A stretch of 64,000 nt of DNA, taken from contig DUBC01000016.1 of assembly GCA_012960505.1 (NCBI GenBank), positions 124,001 through 188,000 on the forward strand, given 5' to 3'. Origin of the DNA: Verrucomicrobiales bacterium. Its GTDB lineage: Bacteria > Verrucomicrobiota > Verrucomicrobiia > Verrucomicrobiales > DEV007. Below the pieces are notes generated by a model. It saw only the letters and a list, made by a program, of their open reading frames with translations. It was not told the origin of the DNA and searched no databases. Both the position numbers and the translations under genes were made by a program. Every line of letters begins with the position of its first letter. Within the stretch, counting starts at the first letter, position 1. Shown one piece after another: positions 39,585 through 48,767 of this stretch.

Positions 39585-42488
39585 CTATTGTGAAGGATTT
39601 TCTAGCCATGCTAATAGGTCAAGAATTTCATCCATAGTAAATAAGTTCAATAGACCTGATGGCATAAGAGAAACTTTAGAGTTTGAACGCTCGATGATAT
39701 TGGCCTTATCGATTTTAGTTGTTTTATTTGGATAAAGTGAATTTTCAGCAATTTGGATATAGGGTACACGGTAATCTAAATTTGGTATGACTTGACCCCT
39801 GAGAATGTTTCCTTCTTGGAGCTTCAATTCTACCGCTTGATAATTCTCTGCTATAGAATTAGAAGGTAATAATATTTCTCGAAGTAGATCTTCTCTTCCG
39901 AATCGGTTCGCTACGTTGGTCAGATCTGGGCCGATCGGATATCCAATTCTACCGTATTGATGGCATCGACTACAGAGAGCTAGCTCGAAAACTTTTTCAC
40001 CATTCATCAAGTTACGCTTGTCTATATTGAAATTTAATAGTCCTTTAAATTTTTTAATGTTCCATGAATTAGTAACGGAACGATTTGATCGATCAGGAAA
40101 TTCAGGCAAGGACGGGCGAGAGGCAAGGACGGTACTGAGTTTTTCTTTTTCTTTTTCTGTTAATGTTGATGTTGATTCTTTTCGAATTGCCGTGAGTGCT
40201 TGAGGTAATCCCCGTCCCCCTAAAAGGGTTTCGTGTTTAGTAAGGATTTCAAAGAATATTTTTCGCGATTCTAATGACCATCCCAAAGTGGTTTTTCTTA
40301 AATGAAATAGATAATGGATTCCTTCACGCTGAGAGCAGTCTCCTTGCAGGAATTCGATAACCTTAGGAACGGTACGGACAGGGTCCAGATCAATGAGTAA
40401 TGGCGATACAGCCATATTAATTTTTGCTGATTGATAAGGGAAATTCTTTCCGAGTGATTCAATAATTTGTTCTTTTGCCTGTTCTGGGATTTTGTGTCTA
40501 GAGATTAAACGACGAATGATATTAATGTATTCGAACTGTTTGGATGGAATCATTTTTCCCCAGTCCATTAATTTGTTCAGAAGTCCATTTTTTCTCTCTA
40601 TTTCCTCAGTCTCGATGAGCTCTGTAATTTCTTTTTCTGAAGCAATATTTAATTTGGCAGTTAAGTGATCTAGGTCAGGAATTGAATCTTCCAGAAAAGT
40701 GCTGTTATTAATTTTTTCAGGTGAAAAAATAAAAGTGTTAGCATTGTGTTCAGCACTAATTCTTGAAGCGTATCTAATGCGTGGATCAGTGACTTCTTCG
40801 AATGGGATGGCCGTTTTACTTTTGTGTGATTTTTCTATTTTTTTTCGTTGTTCACGGTGTTTGTGAGATGATTCATTCCTCATCTTTTCCTGCAAAGTCA
40901 TGTTACGCTCATTCACTTCTTTCCCGATGTATGAGACCCGATACAGTCCGCTCTTGGTCTTTCTTCCGCCGGTCACAAAATACATTGCTCCATCCGGACC
41001 GAAGTCCAGATCAGTGACATTTAATGGTTTACCTCTCAGAAACACTTCTGATGCGCCCATATAAGTCGACCCTCTGGTTACAAAGTGAATTGCAATGATT
41101 CTTCCATATGCCCAGTCAAGAGCATAAAGGGCTCGTTTGTATTCTTGTGGAAAATTACTCTTAGTTCCAAAACGTATTCCTGTCGGAGATCCTTTGCCGA
41201 TGTGCACGGAATGCTGAGCATTATCGGGATGATCCGGATAATAGGGGGGCCATTTTCCTGTCACTGCTCTCCAACCAAAATCTGCACCACTCGTTAAGTG
41301 TTTGATCTGGGTCGGACGGTACCAGGGAGTGCCCATATCAAATTCAGCATCAGCGTCATAGGTAAAAGCTTCACCATCCTCATTAAAATCGATTCCATAT
41401 GGATTTCTTAGACCTGCACAAAAAATCTCCTTATTTCTTCCATCCGAATCCATCCGTATGACATGGCCTTCATTTTTAGGTGAGGGTAGGTGTTTATTTC
41501 TTAAGGGAGACATTCTATTTATTATTCCTTCAGGTAAGTTCACTGAGTCACCATTAATTGCGTATATTTTACCTTCAGGACCCATTGCTAGATCGTTTCT
41601 TCCGTGTCCAAATCCACCCTCACTCATGTGGAGAAGATTCCTTGTTTCGAATGTTCCGTCTTCATCTTTATCTTCTAACCGATATAGAGATTTTGAGTTG
41701 TTAGCATGAACGTACAGAGTTCCATGAGCGTATAGGAGTCCTCGACATTCTTTCAGATCATCATTTATTTTTTCTGCTTTAACAATTTTCTCGGAGTTAT
41801 CTGACAATGAATACCTGATCAATCCTTTGTCTTCCCGTGCCACCGTGATCCGGCCCTTAGGATCGAAGGCAATGTTTACCCATGAACCTTCTTCGGGTAA
41901 GGCTGAACGGAGCAGTTCGACTTTATAGTTTGGGATGATTTGGAAACTTGATGGGTCAGTAGCTTTCTCTGAATTACTAGCTCGTTTCCATTGTGTATAA
42001 TCATCGACTTCATCAATCAAGAGGTCCGATAAATTCCACCATTTTTCGACGGCCAAGTCACCCAAACTTATGATTTTTGAATTAGTGCCTTCGGGTTTCC
42101 AGTCTGCCGAAGTTGCAATGATTTGATTTTTGTTAGAATGATCAACGAGTTCAATTTTTAGTGCTAATGCAGGTGTTTTTCCTGTTGATCGTGCGCTTAG
42201 AATTATTTCATTTTTACCATCAACCAGATGATCCAATATGTTAACTTTCAGCACTGGCCCAAATCCTTCAGCGATTCCGACTAAATCATCGTTTAAGACA
42301 ACTGAAACGTTGGCATAATCCGATACAATACGTAATTCTGCTGACATTAAATCTTCGAGTTTTTTCTCAAAGTCGTATCGTATTGTTGTCTTTTTTTTAT
42401 TTTTCGTCCATATCCATTCAGGTAACGCAAAAGTATATTGCGTGAGGATGATTAGAAAAAGACTCAGAATAAAACCGCGGAAGAACAT
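39585..42488 (-). CDS. PVC-type heme-binding dehydrogenase (beta-propeller plus cytochrome c)
   Basis: 967 residues with a signal peptide (GFILSLFLIILTQYTFA). An N-terminal beta-sandwich (about 30-170) precedes a glucose/sorbosone dehydrogenase-like propeller (about 190-520), recognised from GRNDLAMGPEGKIYAINGD, GLRNPYGIDFNEDGE and VTDLDFGPDGAMYFV. A helical repeat region follows, then a C-terminal cytochrome c domain with CSRCH near 840 and PIGPDLTNVANRFGREDLL. This is the Pirellula/Verrucomicrobium-type heme-binding architecture, probably a periplasmic oxidoreductase for sugars or related compounds. It is convergent with the DUF1501 gene (30 bp apart). Confidence 0.9.
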   Translation of the reverse strand: MFFRGFILSLFLIILTQYTFALPEWIWTKNKKKTTIRYDFEKKLEDLMSAELRIVSDYANVSVVLNDDLVGIAEGFGPVLKVNILDHLVDGKNEIILSARSTGKTPALALKIELVDHSNKNQIIATSADWKPEGTNSKIISLGDLAVEKWWNLSDLLIDEVDDYTQWKRASNSEKATDPSSFQIIPNYKVELLRSALPEEGSWVNIAFDPKGRITVAREDKGLIRYSLSDNSEKIVKAEKINDDLKECRGLLYAHGTLYVHANNSKSLYRLEDKDEDGTFETRNLLHMSEGGFGHGRNDLAMGPEGKIYAINGDSVNLPEGIINRMSPLRNKHLPSPKNEGHVIRMDSDGRNKEIFCAGLRNPYGIDFNEDGEAFTYDADAEFDMGTPWYRPTQIKHLTSGADFGWRAVTGKWPPYYPDHPDNAQHSVHIGKGSPTGIRFGTKSNFPQEYKRALYALDWAYGRIIAIHFVTRGSTYMGASEVFLRGKPLNVTDLDFGPDGAMYFVTGGRKTKSGLYRVSYIGKEVNERNMTLQEKMRNESSHKHREQRKKIEKSHKSKTAIPFEEVTDPRIRYASRISAEHNANTFIFSPEKINNSTFLEDSIPDLDHLTAKLNIASEKEITELIETEEIERKNGLLNKLMDWGKMIPSKQFEYINIIRRLISRHKIPEQAKEQIIESLGKNFPYQSAKINMAVSPLLIDLDPVRTVPKVIEFLQGDCSQREGIHYLFHLRKTTLGWSLESRKIFFEILTKHETLLGGRGLPQALTAIRKESTSTLTEKEKEKLSTVLASRPSLPEFPDRSNRSVTNSWNIKKFKGLLNFNIDKRNLMNGEKVFELALCSRCHQYGRIGYPIGPDLTNVANRFGREDLLREILLPSNSIAENYQAVELKLQEGNILRGQVIPNLDYRVPYIQIAENSLYPNKTTKIDKANIIERSNSKVSLMPSGLLNLFTMDEILDLLAWLENPSQ

Positions 42489-42650
42489 GATGTGAAATTA
42501 GCTAATAGGTAAAAATAGAACAAGCTCACAGAAAAAAGGCTTATCTAAATACTATATTTTCCAATCTTTTAGAGAGAAAATCTTTATGTTTCAGCGTTCC
42601 TTTTGAGTGATTTTTCTGAACTGAATAGAGAAAATTTATGGTATGATTAA

Positions 42651-43631
42651 TTAATCTAATAAAGAGCCTCCGCAGGAGCTGCCTGAACCTGCAGTGCATC
42701 CAAAGCAATGAGTACCTGTTCTTATAGGCGCAGTAGAAAATTCTTTTAGATTAATTTCCCATACATTGATTGAATCTTTTTTGTTATATGTGGGTAAGTT
42801 CAGCATTTGGTTAAAATCACAATCAAAAACCTCACCGAGCCAATTAACGTTAATTGTGTCCCTGCACATTAGCCCGTCAATAGTTTCAGGATTGAAGGCA
42901 TCTTTTAAAAGTGAGTTGTAATCATTGAGCCGGCCTTCTCTTTTGAGCCAACTGGCAAATCGGGCAATGGGCATATTGGTAATACAGTAAAGCTGATCGA
43001 ATTCGATTTTAAAATGATCCTTCATCATTGTCTTGTATTGGGCTTCAAGATCTACTTGGTCCGGTGGCAGGAAATCGCCGGAAGGATTATAAACGAAGTG
43101 GATCTTTAGCCTTGAATCTGATCCGTAACCTAGCCTATTTAATTTTTGAAAAGCAGAGATACTTTTTTTGAAGACTCCGTTACCTCGTTGCTTTTCCACG
43201 TTCTCTGGTTCGTAGCAAGGCATTGAGGCAATAATTTCAACTTCATGTCTAGCAAGAAATTCAGCGACCCATTCATATCCCGGTTCCTCAATGATGGTGG
43301 CGTTGAGCCTATCAATGATTTTTCGAGGAGTAGAAAAATTTCTTACTTCTTCAACTATCCTGCGGAAGTCAGGAATCATTTCCGGTGTGCCTCCCGTAAG
43401 GTCAAGTGTTGGGATATTTGTCATTGAAAACCAATCCAGAATTTTGGTAACTGTATCGGATTGTATGACTTCTTTGCGGTGCGGTCCTGCATTCACATGG
43501 CAGTGCGAGCAGGTTAAATTACATAGCTTCCCAAGGTTTAATTGCAGGACCTGAGGATCTTGCCGGTCGAGTTGGATTCCTTCTCTGACAAGAGTCTCAT
43601 TAAAATTGCAGGTTCCTTTCAATTTATTCAA
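42651..43631 (-). CDS. arsS: Arsenosugar-biosynthesis radical SAM protein ArsS-like
   Basis: 326 residues. The radical SAM cluster motif is C37-NLT-C41-SH-C44 (CxxxCxxC), followed by HVNAGPHRKE. The C-terminal DUF3641-like region includes FDCDFNQML and a cysteine-rich end with C309, C312 and C320 (HCFGCTAGSGSSC), expected to bind auxiliary clusters. ArsS adds an adenosyl-derived group to dimethylated arsenic in arsenosugar synthesis and is usually next to arsM. Here no ArsM, ArsR or arsenite permease is adjacent; the neighbours are lemA and the PVC dehydrogenase. Some homologues are selenoproteins, but this frame is uninterrupted and uses cysteine. Confidence 0.88.
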   Translation of the reverse strand: MNKLKGTCNFNETLVREGIQLDRQDPQVLQLNLGKLCNLTCSHCHVNAGPHRKEVIQSDTVTKILDWFSMTNIPTLDLTGGTPEMIPDFRRIVEEVRNFSTPRKIIDRLNATIIEEPGYEWVAEFLARHEVEIIASMPCYEPENVEKQRGNGVFKKSISAFQKLNRLGYGSDSRLKIHFVYNPSGDFLPPDQVDLEAQYKTMMKDHFKIEFDQLYCITNMPIARFASWLKREGRLNDYNSLLKDAFNPETIDGLMCRDTINVNWLGEVFDCDFNQMLNLPTYNKKDSINVWEINLKEFSTAPIRTGTHCFGCTAGSGSSCGGSLLD

Positions 43632-43743
43632 ACTGATTAATACAGATACTTTAGATTATAAAAATTACGGAGAATTGTAATAGCGATATGTAGTATTTTG
43701 TCCTTCCTTGTGCTATCTTCAATAAAATGTTACTTTAGTTTAA

Positions 43744-44343
43744 ATGACACCAAGTACACTAATTACCCTAGGCGTATTAGCCGGCATTTTCATTATTGCT
43801 GTTCTTATGATAAGCGGCATGTACAACTTGCTTGTCAAATTGCGCAATAAATTCGAAAATGCATGGGCTCAGATTGATGTCCAACTAGAGCGTCGCTTTG
43901 ATCTGATCCCTGATCTTGTTGAAACAGTTAAGGGTTACATGAAGCATGAGAGGGAAACTTTGGATGCGGTCATTCAGGCCCGGAACACGGCCGTACAGGC
44001 AAGAAAGAATACATCTTCAAATATTGGAGATCCGGATAGCATGGGAGCACTCATGGCTGCGGAATCAGGGCTATCCGGTGCACTGGGAAATCTTTTTGCT
44101 CTTTCTGAAAGTTATCCCGATCTCAAGGCCAATCAGAACATGAGCACATTGCAGGAAGAGCTCAGTACGACCGAGAATAAAATTGCTTTTGCAAGGCAAC
44201 ACTTCAATGACAGCGTGACTGCTTACAATACTAAGCGAGAAGTCTTTCCGTCTAATATTATTGCTGGACTCTTTGGGTTTAGAGACAGAGCACTTTATGA
44301 GGTGAGTGAGGATAAGAAAGAAAAGGTTACTGTTGAGTTTTAA
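43744..44343 (+). CDS. lemA: LemA family membrane protein
   Basis: 199 residues: one N-terminal membrane helix (about 6-28), then a long helical domain with the LemA signature LRNKFENAWAQIDVQLERR and FDLIPDLVETVKGYMKHERE. The topology places the C-terminal helical bundle on the far side of the membrane. LemA proteins commonly pair with M48 peptidases, exactly as here (34 bp before the next gene). Their role is unclear; an envelope stress or peptidase-partner function is inferred from the pairing. Confidence 0.93.
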   Translation: MTPSTLITLGVLAGIFIIAVLMISGMYNLLVKLRNKFENAWAQIDVQLERRFDLIPDLVETVKGYMKHERETLDAVIQARNTAVQARKNTSSNIGDPDSMGALMAAESGLSGALGNLFALSESYPDLKANQNMSTLQEELSTTENKIAFARQHFNDSVTAYNTKREVFPSNIIAGLFGFRDRALYEVSEDKKEKVTVEF

Positions 44344-44377
44344 GTTCCATTACTTTGTTGATGGTTATTTCTAGGGA

Positions 44378-46342
44378 ATGGATTTCTTTGATCGTCAGGA
44401 ACTTGCAAGGAAGAATTCCAAGCATCTTATTTTCTATTATATTGTAGCTGTCATTGGCATTGTATGTTCTTTCGGATTTGCAGTATTGGGAGCTAGGTAC
44501 CTGTTTCTAGTCCAGCAATCTGCTCAGACAAATTCATTAGTGAGGCAAAGTTTTTTTGATCCAGAATTTTTTCTTTATTCTGCGTTAGGAGTATTGGTAT
44601 TAATTATATTATCTACGTTATTTAAAATTTCGACCCTGTCCGAGGGTGGGGCCGCGGTGGCTAAATCCCTAGGCGGAAAGGAAGTGGACCCAACGACCAA
44701 GGATCCGCGTTACAGGAGGCTCATTAATGTTGTCGAAGAGATGTCGATTGCCTCAGGCGTTTCTGTTCCGAGCATCTATGTAATGGATCAGGAGGATGGA
44801 ATAAATGCTTTTGCTGCCGGCCATTCATCTAGCAATGCAACAATTGGTGTGACTGCTGGTTGTCTTAATAAATTAAACCGTTCAGAATTACAGGGTGTCA
44901 TTGCTCACGAATTCAGCCACATTCTGAATGGTGATATGCGGCTTAACATTCGCATGATGTCAGTTCTGTACGGCATTCTGATGATGTTCATAGTAGGTAA
45001 ATTTATGCTACGAAGCTTTGGTCGATCTTCTTCCCGGTCCAGATCCAACTCAAAGGAAGGGGGCGGAGCAGCTTTCATAATTGTCGTTTCACTTGCCTTA
45101 CTTCTCATTGGATTGATGGGGTCGATTATGGCCAAACTCATTAAGGCTGCCGTTTCTCGTCAACGAGAGTTCTTGGCCGATGCTTCAGCCGTTCAGTTCA
45201 CTCGGGACCCTTCAGGCATTTCTGGAGCTCTCAAAAAGATAGGAGGTTTTGCTGGTGCAAAAATTGAACATCCGAGAGGGGAGGAAGTAAGTCACATGTT
45301 CTTTGGATCTTGTTATAAGAAAAAATTATCCAATCTCCTTGCAACACACCCTCCAATAGATGACCGGATACGAGCCATCGGAGGTGCTTCCGATGGATTT
45401 CAAACTTTGCCAGAGGGATCAAAATTAAATTCAGATCAAATCAGTATGGATGAGACGCAGTCCTTGGTCTCTTCTTTTTCAGATTCGAGTACGCAGAGGT
45501 CTGATCCTGAGAAGGGTTTTTTCCAGGAAAAAGATCTTAATCAAATTGGTCAGATCATGGCGGATCAGGTAGTTGTTGCCCAGAGAATTGTTTCCGAGAT
45601 AGATGAGTCTTTGATTTCATTAGTTCATCAGAAGTCGGGGGCACTCGCTGTTGTGTATTCGCTACTCCTTTCAGAAGAAGACTTAGTGAGAGGAAATCAA
45701 TTAAAAGTCATTAAGGGAACGTGTGAGAGTGAGGTGTCTAAAACTTTTAAGACTGTTTCAGATCAGGTCATAGACATGCACTCAACAAAAAAGATTGCCT
45801 TATTGGATCTTGCTGTCCCCGCTCTTAGGCGCCTTTCGCCCGAAGAGTACGGACAATTCTGTGAGATTATTAATGAACTGATTAACATTGATGAACAGGT
45901 GGACCTCTTTGAATTCATGATACAGAAAAACATTAGACTTCATCTAGACACTTTCTTTGGAAGGATCCAGCCTCCGAACGAAACGATTAAGACCTTATCT
46001 AAACTAAATCATGAATCTTCTGTTCTTCTTTCTGCTATTGCAGGTTTTGGTAATGAAGATGAACTTAATCGTCTCCAAGCCTTCAAAAAAGGAGCTGCTG
46101 TCCTTGAATTGTCCGGCACTGGAAAACTTAAGTTCTTGTCCCCAGAGAATTGTGGAATAGGTCAAATGGATGAGGCCCTAAAAGCGTTTGAGAAGTGCGT
46201 TCCGACACTAAAAAAGACTCTTCTAATTGCTTGTGGAAAGGCAGCCATTTCTGATGGTAAAATTACCAGTAATGAAGCTGAGATTCTTCGGGCTATTGGA
46301 GATTCTATGGGGACTCCAATACCTCCTTTCGTTTATACCTAA
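44378..46342 (+). CDS. M48 family zinc metallopeptidase with long C-terminal extension
   Basis: 654 residues. Two N-terminal membrane helices (about 17-45 and 64-85) lead into an M48 domain. The zinc motif H177-E178-FS-H181 is in VIAHEFSHILNGD, and the third ligand E264 is in RQREFLADASAVQFTR. A further membrane hairpin lies at about 189-255. Unlike HtpX (about 290 residues), it has about 330 extra residues after the peptidase, ending in AISDGKITSNEAEILRAIGD (about 625-644), which resembles a TerB-like helical domain. It should degrade or process membrane proteins, coupled with LemA. The extension's purpose is unknown. Confidence 0.9.
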   Translation: MDFFDRQELARKNSKHLIFYYIVAVIGIVCSFGFAVLGARYLFLVQQSAQTNSLVRQSFFDPEFFLYSALGVLVLIILSTLFKISTLSEGGAAVAKSLGGKEVDPTTKDPRYRRLINVVEEMSIASGVSVPSIYVMDQEDGINAFAAGHSSSNATIGVTAGCLNKLNRSELQGVIAHEFSHILNGDMRLNIRMMSVLYGILMMFIVGKFMLRSFGRSSSRSRSNSKEGGGAAFIIVVSLALLLIGLMGSIMAKLIKAAVSRQREFLADASAVQFTRDPSGISGALKKIGGFAGAKIEHPRGEEVSHMFFGSCYKKKLSNLLATHPPIDDRIRAIGGASDGFQTLPEGSKLNSDQISMDETQSLVSSFSDSSTQRSDPEKGFFQEKDLNQIGQIMADQVVVAQRIVSEIDESLISLVHQKSGALAVVYSLLLSEEDLVRGNQLKVIKGTCESEVSKTFKTVSDQVIDMHSTKKIALLDLAVPALRRLSPEEYGQFCEIINELINIDEQVDLFEFMIQKNIRLHLDTFFGRIQPPNETIKTLSKLNHESSVLLSAIAGFGNEDELNRLQAFKKGAAVLELSGTGKLKFLSPENCGIGQMDEALKAFEKCVPTLKKTLLIACGKAAISDGKITSNEAEILRAIGDSMGTPIPPFVYT

Positions 46343-46387
46343 AACTGAGAATGGACAGAGAGTAATCCTGAGGCTTAGTAGGAGTAA

Positions 46388-47263
46388 GTGAACTTAGCTC
46401 AGCAACAGAACGTGCCTCGTGTGTCTTGGTGGATTTGGCCAAACCTTTTAGGCATTGATGCGCCTACGGTGGCTGTCGTTTGGCAATACTTTTTTGCCTG
46501 TAATTTCAGTGTAAAGATACCCGGATCGAATTATCTAACCCTGTTCTTTGTGGTTTGGGTCATTTATTCAGTGGACCGGTTATTGGATGCACGAATGTTG
46601 AAGCGACCTGAGGAGGCATCTTTAAGGCACTTATTTTATCATAGGAACTATCGTATGGCTTTTGTTTTCACTGGGATCCTGATCGTTGTGACTACTTTAT
46701 TATGTCTTTGTTTCCTTCCGATGGAATTGATAAAAACAGGATCATTCGTTGGTGCTTTTGTTGTGGTTTATTTATTGCATCAAATTTGGGCCAAGGGCCC
46801 GATGATGATTGTTATACCTAAGGAAGTGTTTATAGGGATGGTCTTTGCGGTTGGAGCTACATTGACTGGGCATACTTGGTCCGGAGAATTTATTCCGGAT
46901 GCTTTCTTTTCGCCTTCAGTAATTATTTTTGGGGTGTTATGTTCAATAAATTGCATTGCCATTTCAGTTTGGGAACGCAGTCATGATGTGGAGAATGATT
47001 TGAATGCTCTGCCTCAGTTTTTTCCTCAAGTCGTAAAATTATTTCCAACTATTGCGTGCGCAGTCTTTATTTCTTTAATGGTATTTAGTTTTACGAACCA
47101 TGAACATGTGGGATTTCCTATTTTCATAGCTTCTGGTATTGGTTGTGGGTTCATTGCTATTCTTTCTTTTTTTGATGGTAAAGTTTCGAGTCAATTCCTT
47201 CGATTTGCGGCGGACATGGCGGTGATGGTACCTGCTTTATTATATGTTGCCTTGTGGTTATGA
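46388..47263 (+). CDS. Polytopic membrane protein, UbiA-prenyltransferase-like
   Basis: 291 residues from a GTG start with about eight hydrophobic segments. An acidic IYSVDRLLDAR motif (about 57-67) after helix 2, and SVWERSHDVENDLNAL (about 196-211) later, sit where UbiA enzymes carry their two Asp-rich magnesium/diphosphate motifs. However, the canonical NDxxD is not preserved. It may be a divergent prenyltransferase or a transport protein with a similar fold. It overlaps the next methyltransferase by 4 bp (ATGA), suggesting a shared pathway. Confidence in coding is high, in function low. Confidence 0.7.
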   Translation: MNLAQQQNVPRVSWWIWPNLLGIDAPTVAVVWQYFFACNFSVKIPGSNYLTLFFVVWVIYSVDRLLDARMLKRPEEASLRHLFYHRNYRMAFVFTGILIVVTTLLCLCFLPMELIKTGSFVGAFVVVYLLHQIWAKGPMMIVIPKEVFIGMVFAVGATLTGHTWSGEFIPDAFFSPSVIIFGVLCSINCIAISVWERSHDVENDLNALPQFFPQVVKLFPTIACAVFISLMVFSFTNHEHVGFPIFIASGIGCGFIAILSFFDGKVSSQFLRFAADMAVMVPALLYVALWL

Positions 47264-47892
47264 ACTTTGATCGGATAGCTCATCATTATGAGCGGATAGA
47301 GTCGATTGTTTTTGGTAAAGATCTTCAACGCATACGTTGCAGTCACATGGAGACTTTTCTTGATGCTGAATCAATTTTGTTGCTTGGAGATGGGGACGGT
47401 CGTTTTCTTAAAGCACTGCTAGATTCGGGTTGTTCAGCAAAAATAATATGCGTGGATTCGAGTCAAAGGATGTTAAAGTTAGCTGAGTCTTTGACAAAGG
47501 ATTCGAAGCACAATGTCCGTTTTGTTTTTAGTAAAATAGAAGATTATGATCTCCCTGATTCTTTTATTCCTGATGTGATTGGAGCACATTTTTTTCTCGA
47601 TTGTTTTAGAGAGGATGAAATTCTTGTCATTCTTGGTCGTATATCTGGGTGGTGTAAAGAACATACGAAATTGGTTATTAGCGATTTTTCGATTCCTGAA
47701 AAAAGAGGATTCACGAGAGTGATTGCCAAATTATTAGTCTGGAAAATGATCGTCTTTTTCCGAACTTTTACAGGTATTTCAGCTTATAATCTTCCAAAAA
47801 TAGGGCAATTGCTATCAGAGATGAGCTATAAGTGTTTAAAAAAAGAGACCCTACGTAACGGTTTTATTTGCAGTTGGATATGGCAATTATAA
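47260..47892 (+). CDS. Class I SAM-dependent methyltransferase, coupled to UbiA-like protein
   Basis: 210 residues from ATG 47260. The open frame extends two codons upstream to a GTG at 47254, but the ATG giving an ATGA overlap is more natural. A divergent motif I LLLGDGDGRFLKAL is near 40-53, CVDSSQRMLKLAE (motif post-I) near 67, and IGAHFFLDCF near 107. The C-terminal FFRTFTGISAYNLPKIG resembles the tail of quinone-type methyltransferases. The substrate is unknown; the pairing suggests methylation of a prenylated or lipid product. Confidence 0.85.
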   Translation: MNFDRIAHHYERIESIVFGKDLQRIRCSHMETFLDAESILLLGDGDGRFLKALLDSGCSAKIICVDSSQRMLKLAESLTKDSKHNVRFVFSKIEDYDLPDSFIPDVIGAHFFLDCFREDEILVILGRISGWCKEHTKLVISDFSIPEKRGFTRVIAKLLVWKMIVFFRTFTGISAYNLPKIGQLLSEMSYKCLKKETLRNGFICSWIWQL

Positions 47893-48052
47893 GACGCTCT
47901 AAAAGACCTTGAACCGATCTCTGTAACTGGTAAAGTAGAAGTATCAAATGCTCCGCAATATATTAAGTGAATTGCTTATATGTAATTGCAATTTTGGACT
48001 AAAGAAAAGAACCCCAATTAATTAGAATTAAAATCTCACTAGAAAATAAAAA

Positions 48053-48703
48053 ATGAAAGCTAAGCCCAACCAGAAAGGTTTCACTCTTATCGAACTATTG
48101 GTGGTCATTACGATCATTGCAATCCTGGCCAGTGTGTCTATGCCGGTATTTTCATCAATCCAGCGCAAGGCGAAATTAAACAAGTCATTGCAACAGGCGA
48201 AGGGAATTTATACAGGTATGTATTCTCTATATGGTGCAGATGGATTCCTTCCTGAGGAGGACAATTCAAATGATATTCTCAAGGATGTTGCAGTAGATAT
48301 GGATTCTGAAAAACCATTTTATGTCGCAGGTTCTATGTGGCATGGCAGAGGCAATACTTCTGGTGGAGGTGATGATCTACATGAAAGAAGTACACCGGCA
48401 GGAATTGCTCTTGAAGCAGGTGAGAATCATTACGCTGTAAATAAGACTTCAACTTTCGAGCCTCGTTATCCGATCCTTGCTTCTGGTTTTTCACAGACTC
48501 CAGGGAAATATGCTCAGGAAAAGACAGAGCTTGGTGGAATCTGGGGAGGTATGGAAGCAGTGTGCATCTATGGTGATGGTAGCGGTGAAGTTGTTAGATT
48601 GAATGAACAATACAGAGGAATGAAAGATATTAAGGGAAGTCAGATCGACCTTTTCAAATATCAAGGAAAAGTGAATATGGTTAATCCTAAACGCGGAAAC
48701 TAA
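48053..48703 (+). CDS. Type II secretion pseudopilin (GspG-like) protein
   Basis: 216 residues. A class III signal is present: the prepilin cleavage site is G9/F10 (QKGFTLIELLVVI), with glutamate E14 at mature position 5 and a hydrophobic helix through about residue 33. The remainder is a soluble beta-rich domain with a HGRGNTSGGGDDLH loop and a C-terminal AVCIYGDGSGEVVRLNEQ stretch. Verrucomicrobia often carry many isolated pseudopilins of this H/G type, not all in secretion operons. No gspD/E/F genes are adjacent. A strong terminator follows. Confidence 0.9.
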   Translation: MKAKPNQKGFTLIELLVVITIIAILASVSMPVFSSIQRKAKLNKSLQQAKGIYTGMYSLYGADGFLPEEDNSNDILKDVAVDMDSEKPFYVAGSMWHGRGNTSGGGDDLHERSTPAGIALEAGENHYAVNKTSTFEPRYPILASGFSQTPGKYAQEKTELGGIWGGMEAVCIYGDGSGEVVRLNEQYRGMKDIKGSQIDLFKYQGKVNMVNPKRGN

Positions 48704-48732
48704 AGCGTTTTTCTTATTACTTATTTTATTTA

Positions 48733-48767
48733 AACCGGACTCTGATCATTCAGGGTCCGGTTTTTTT
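48733..48767 (+). terminator. Rho-independent terminator after the pseudopilin gene
   Basis: AACCGGACTCTGA pairs with TCAGGGTCCGGTT as a 13-bp stem (one T-G wobble) around a TCAT loop, followed by a run of T on the plus strand. Its right arm encodes the last residues and stop of the convergent gene, so the terminator is embedded in that gene's 3' end. Confidence 0.88.
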
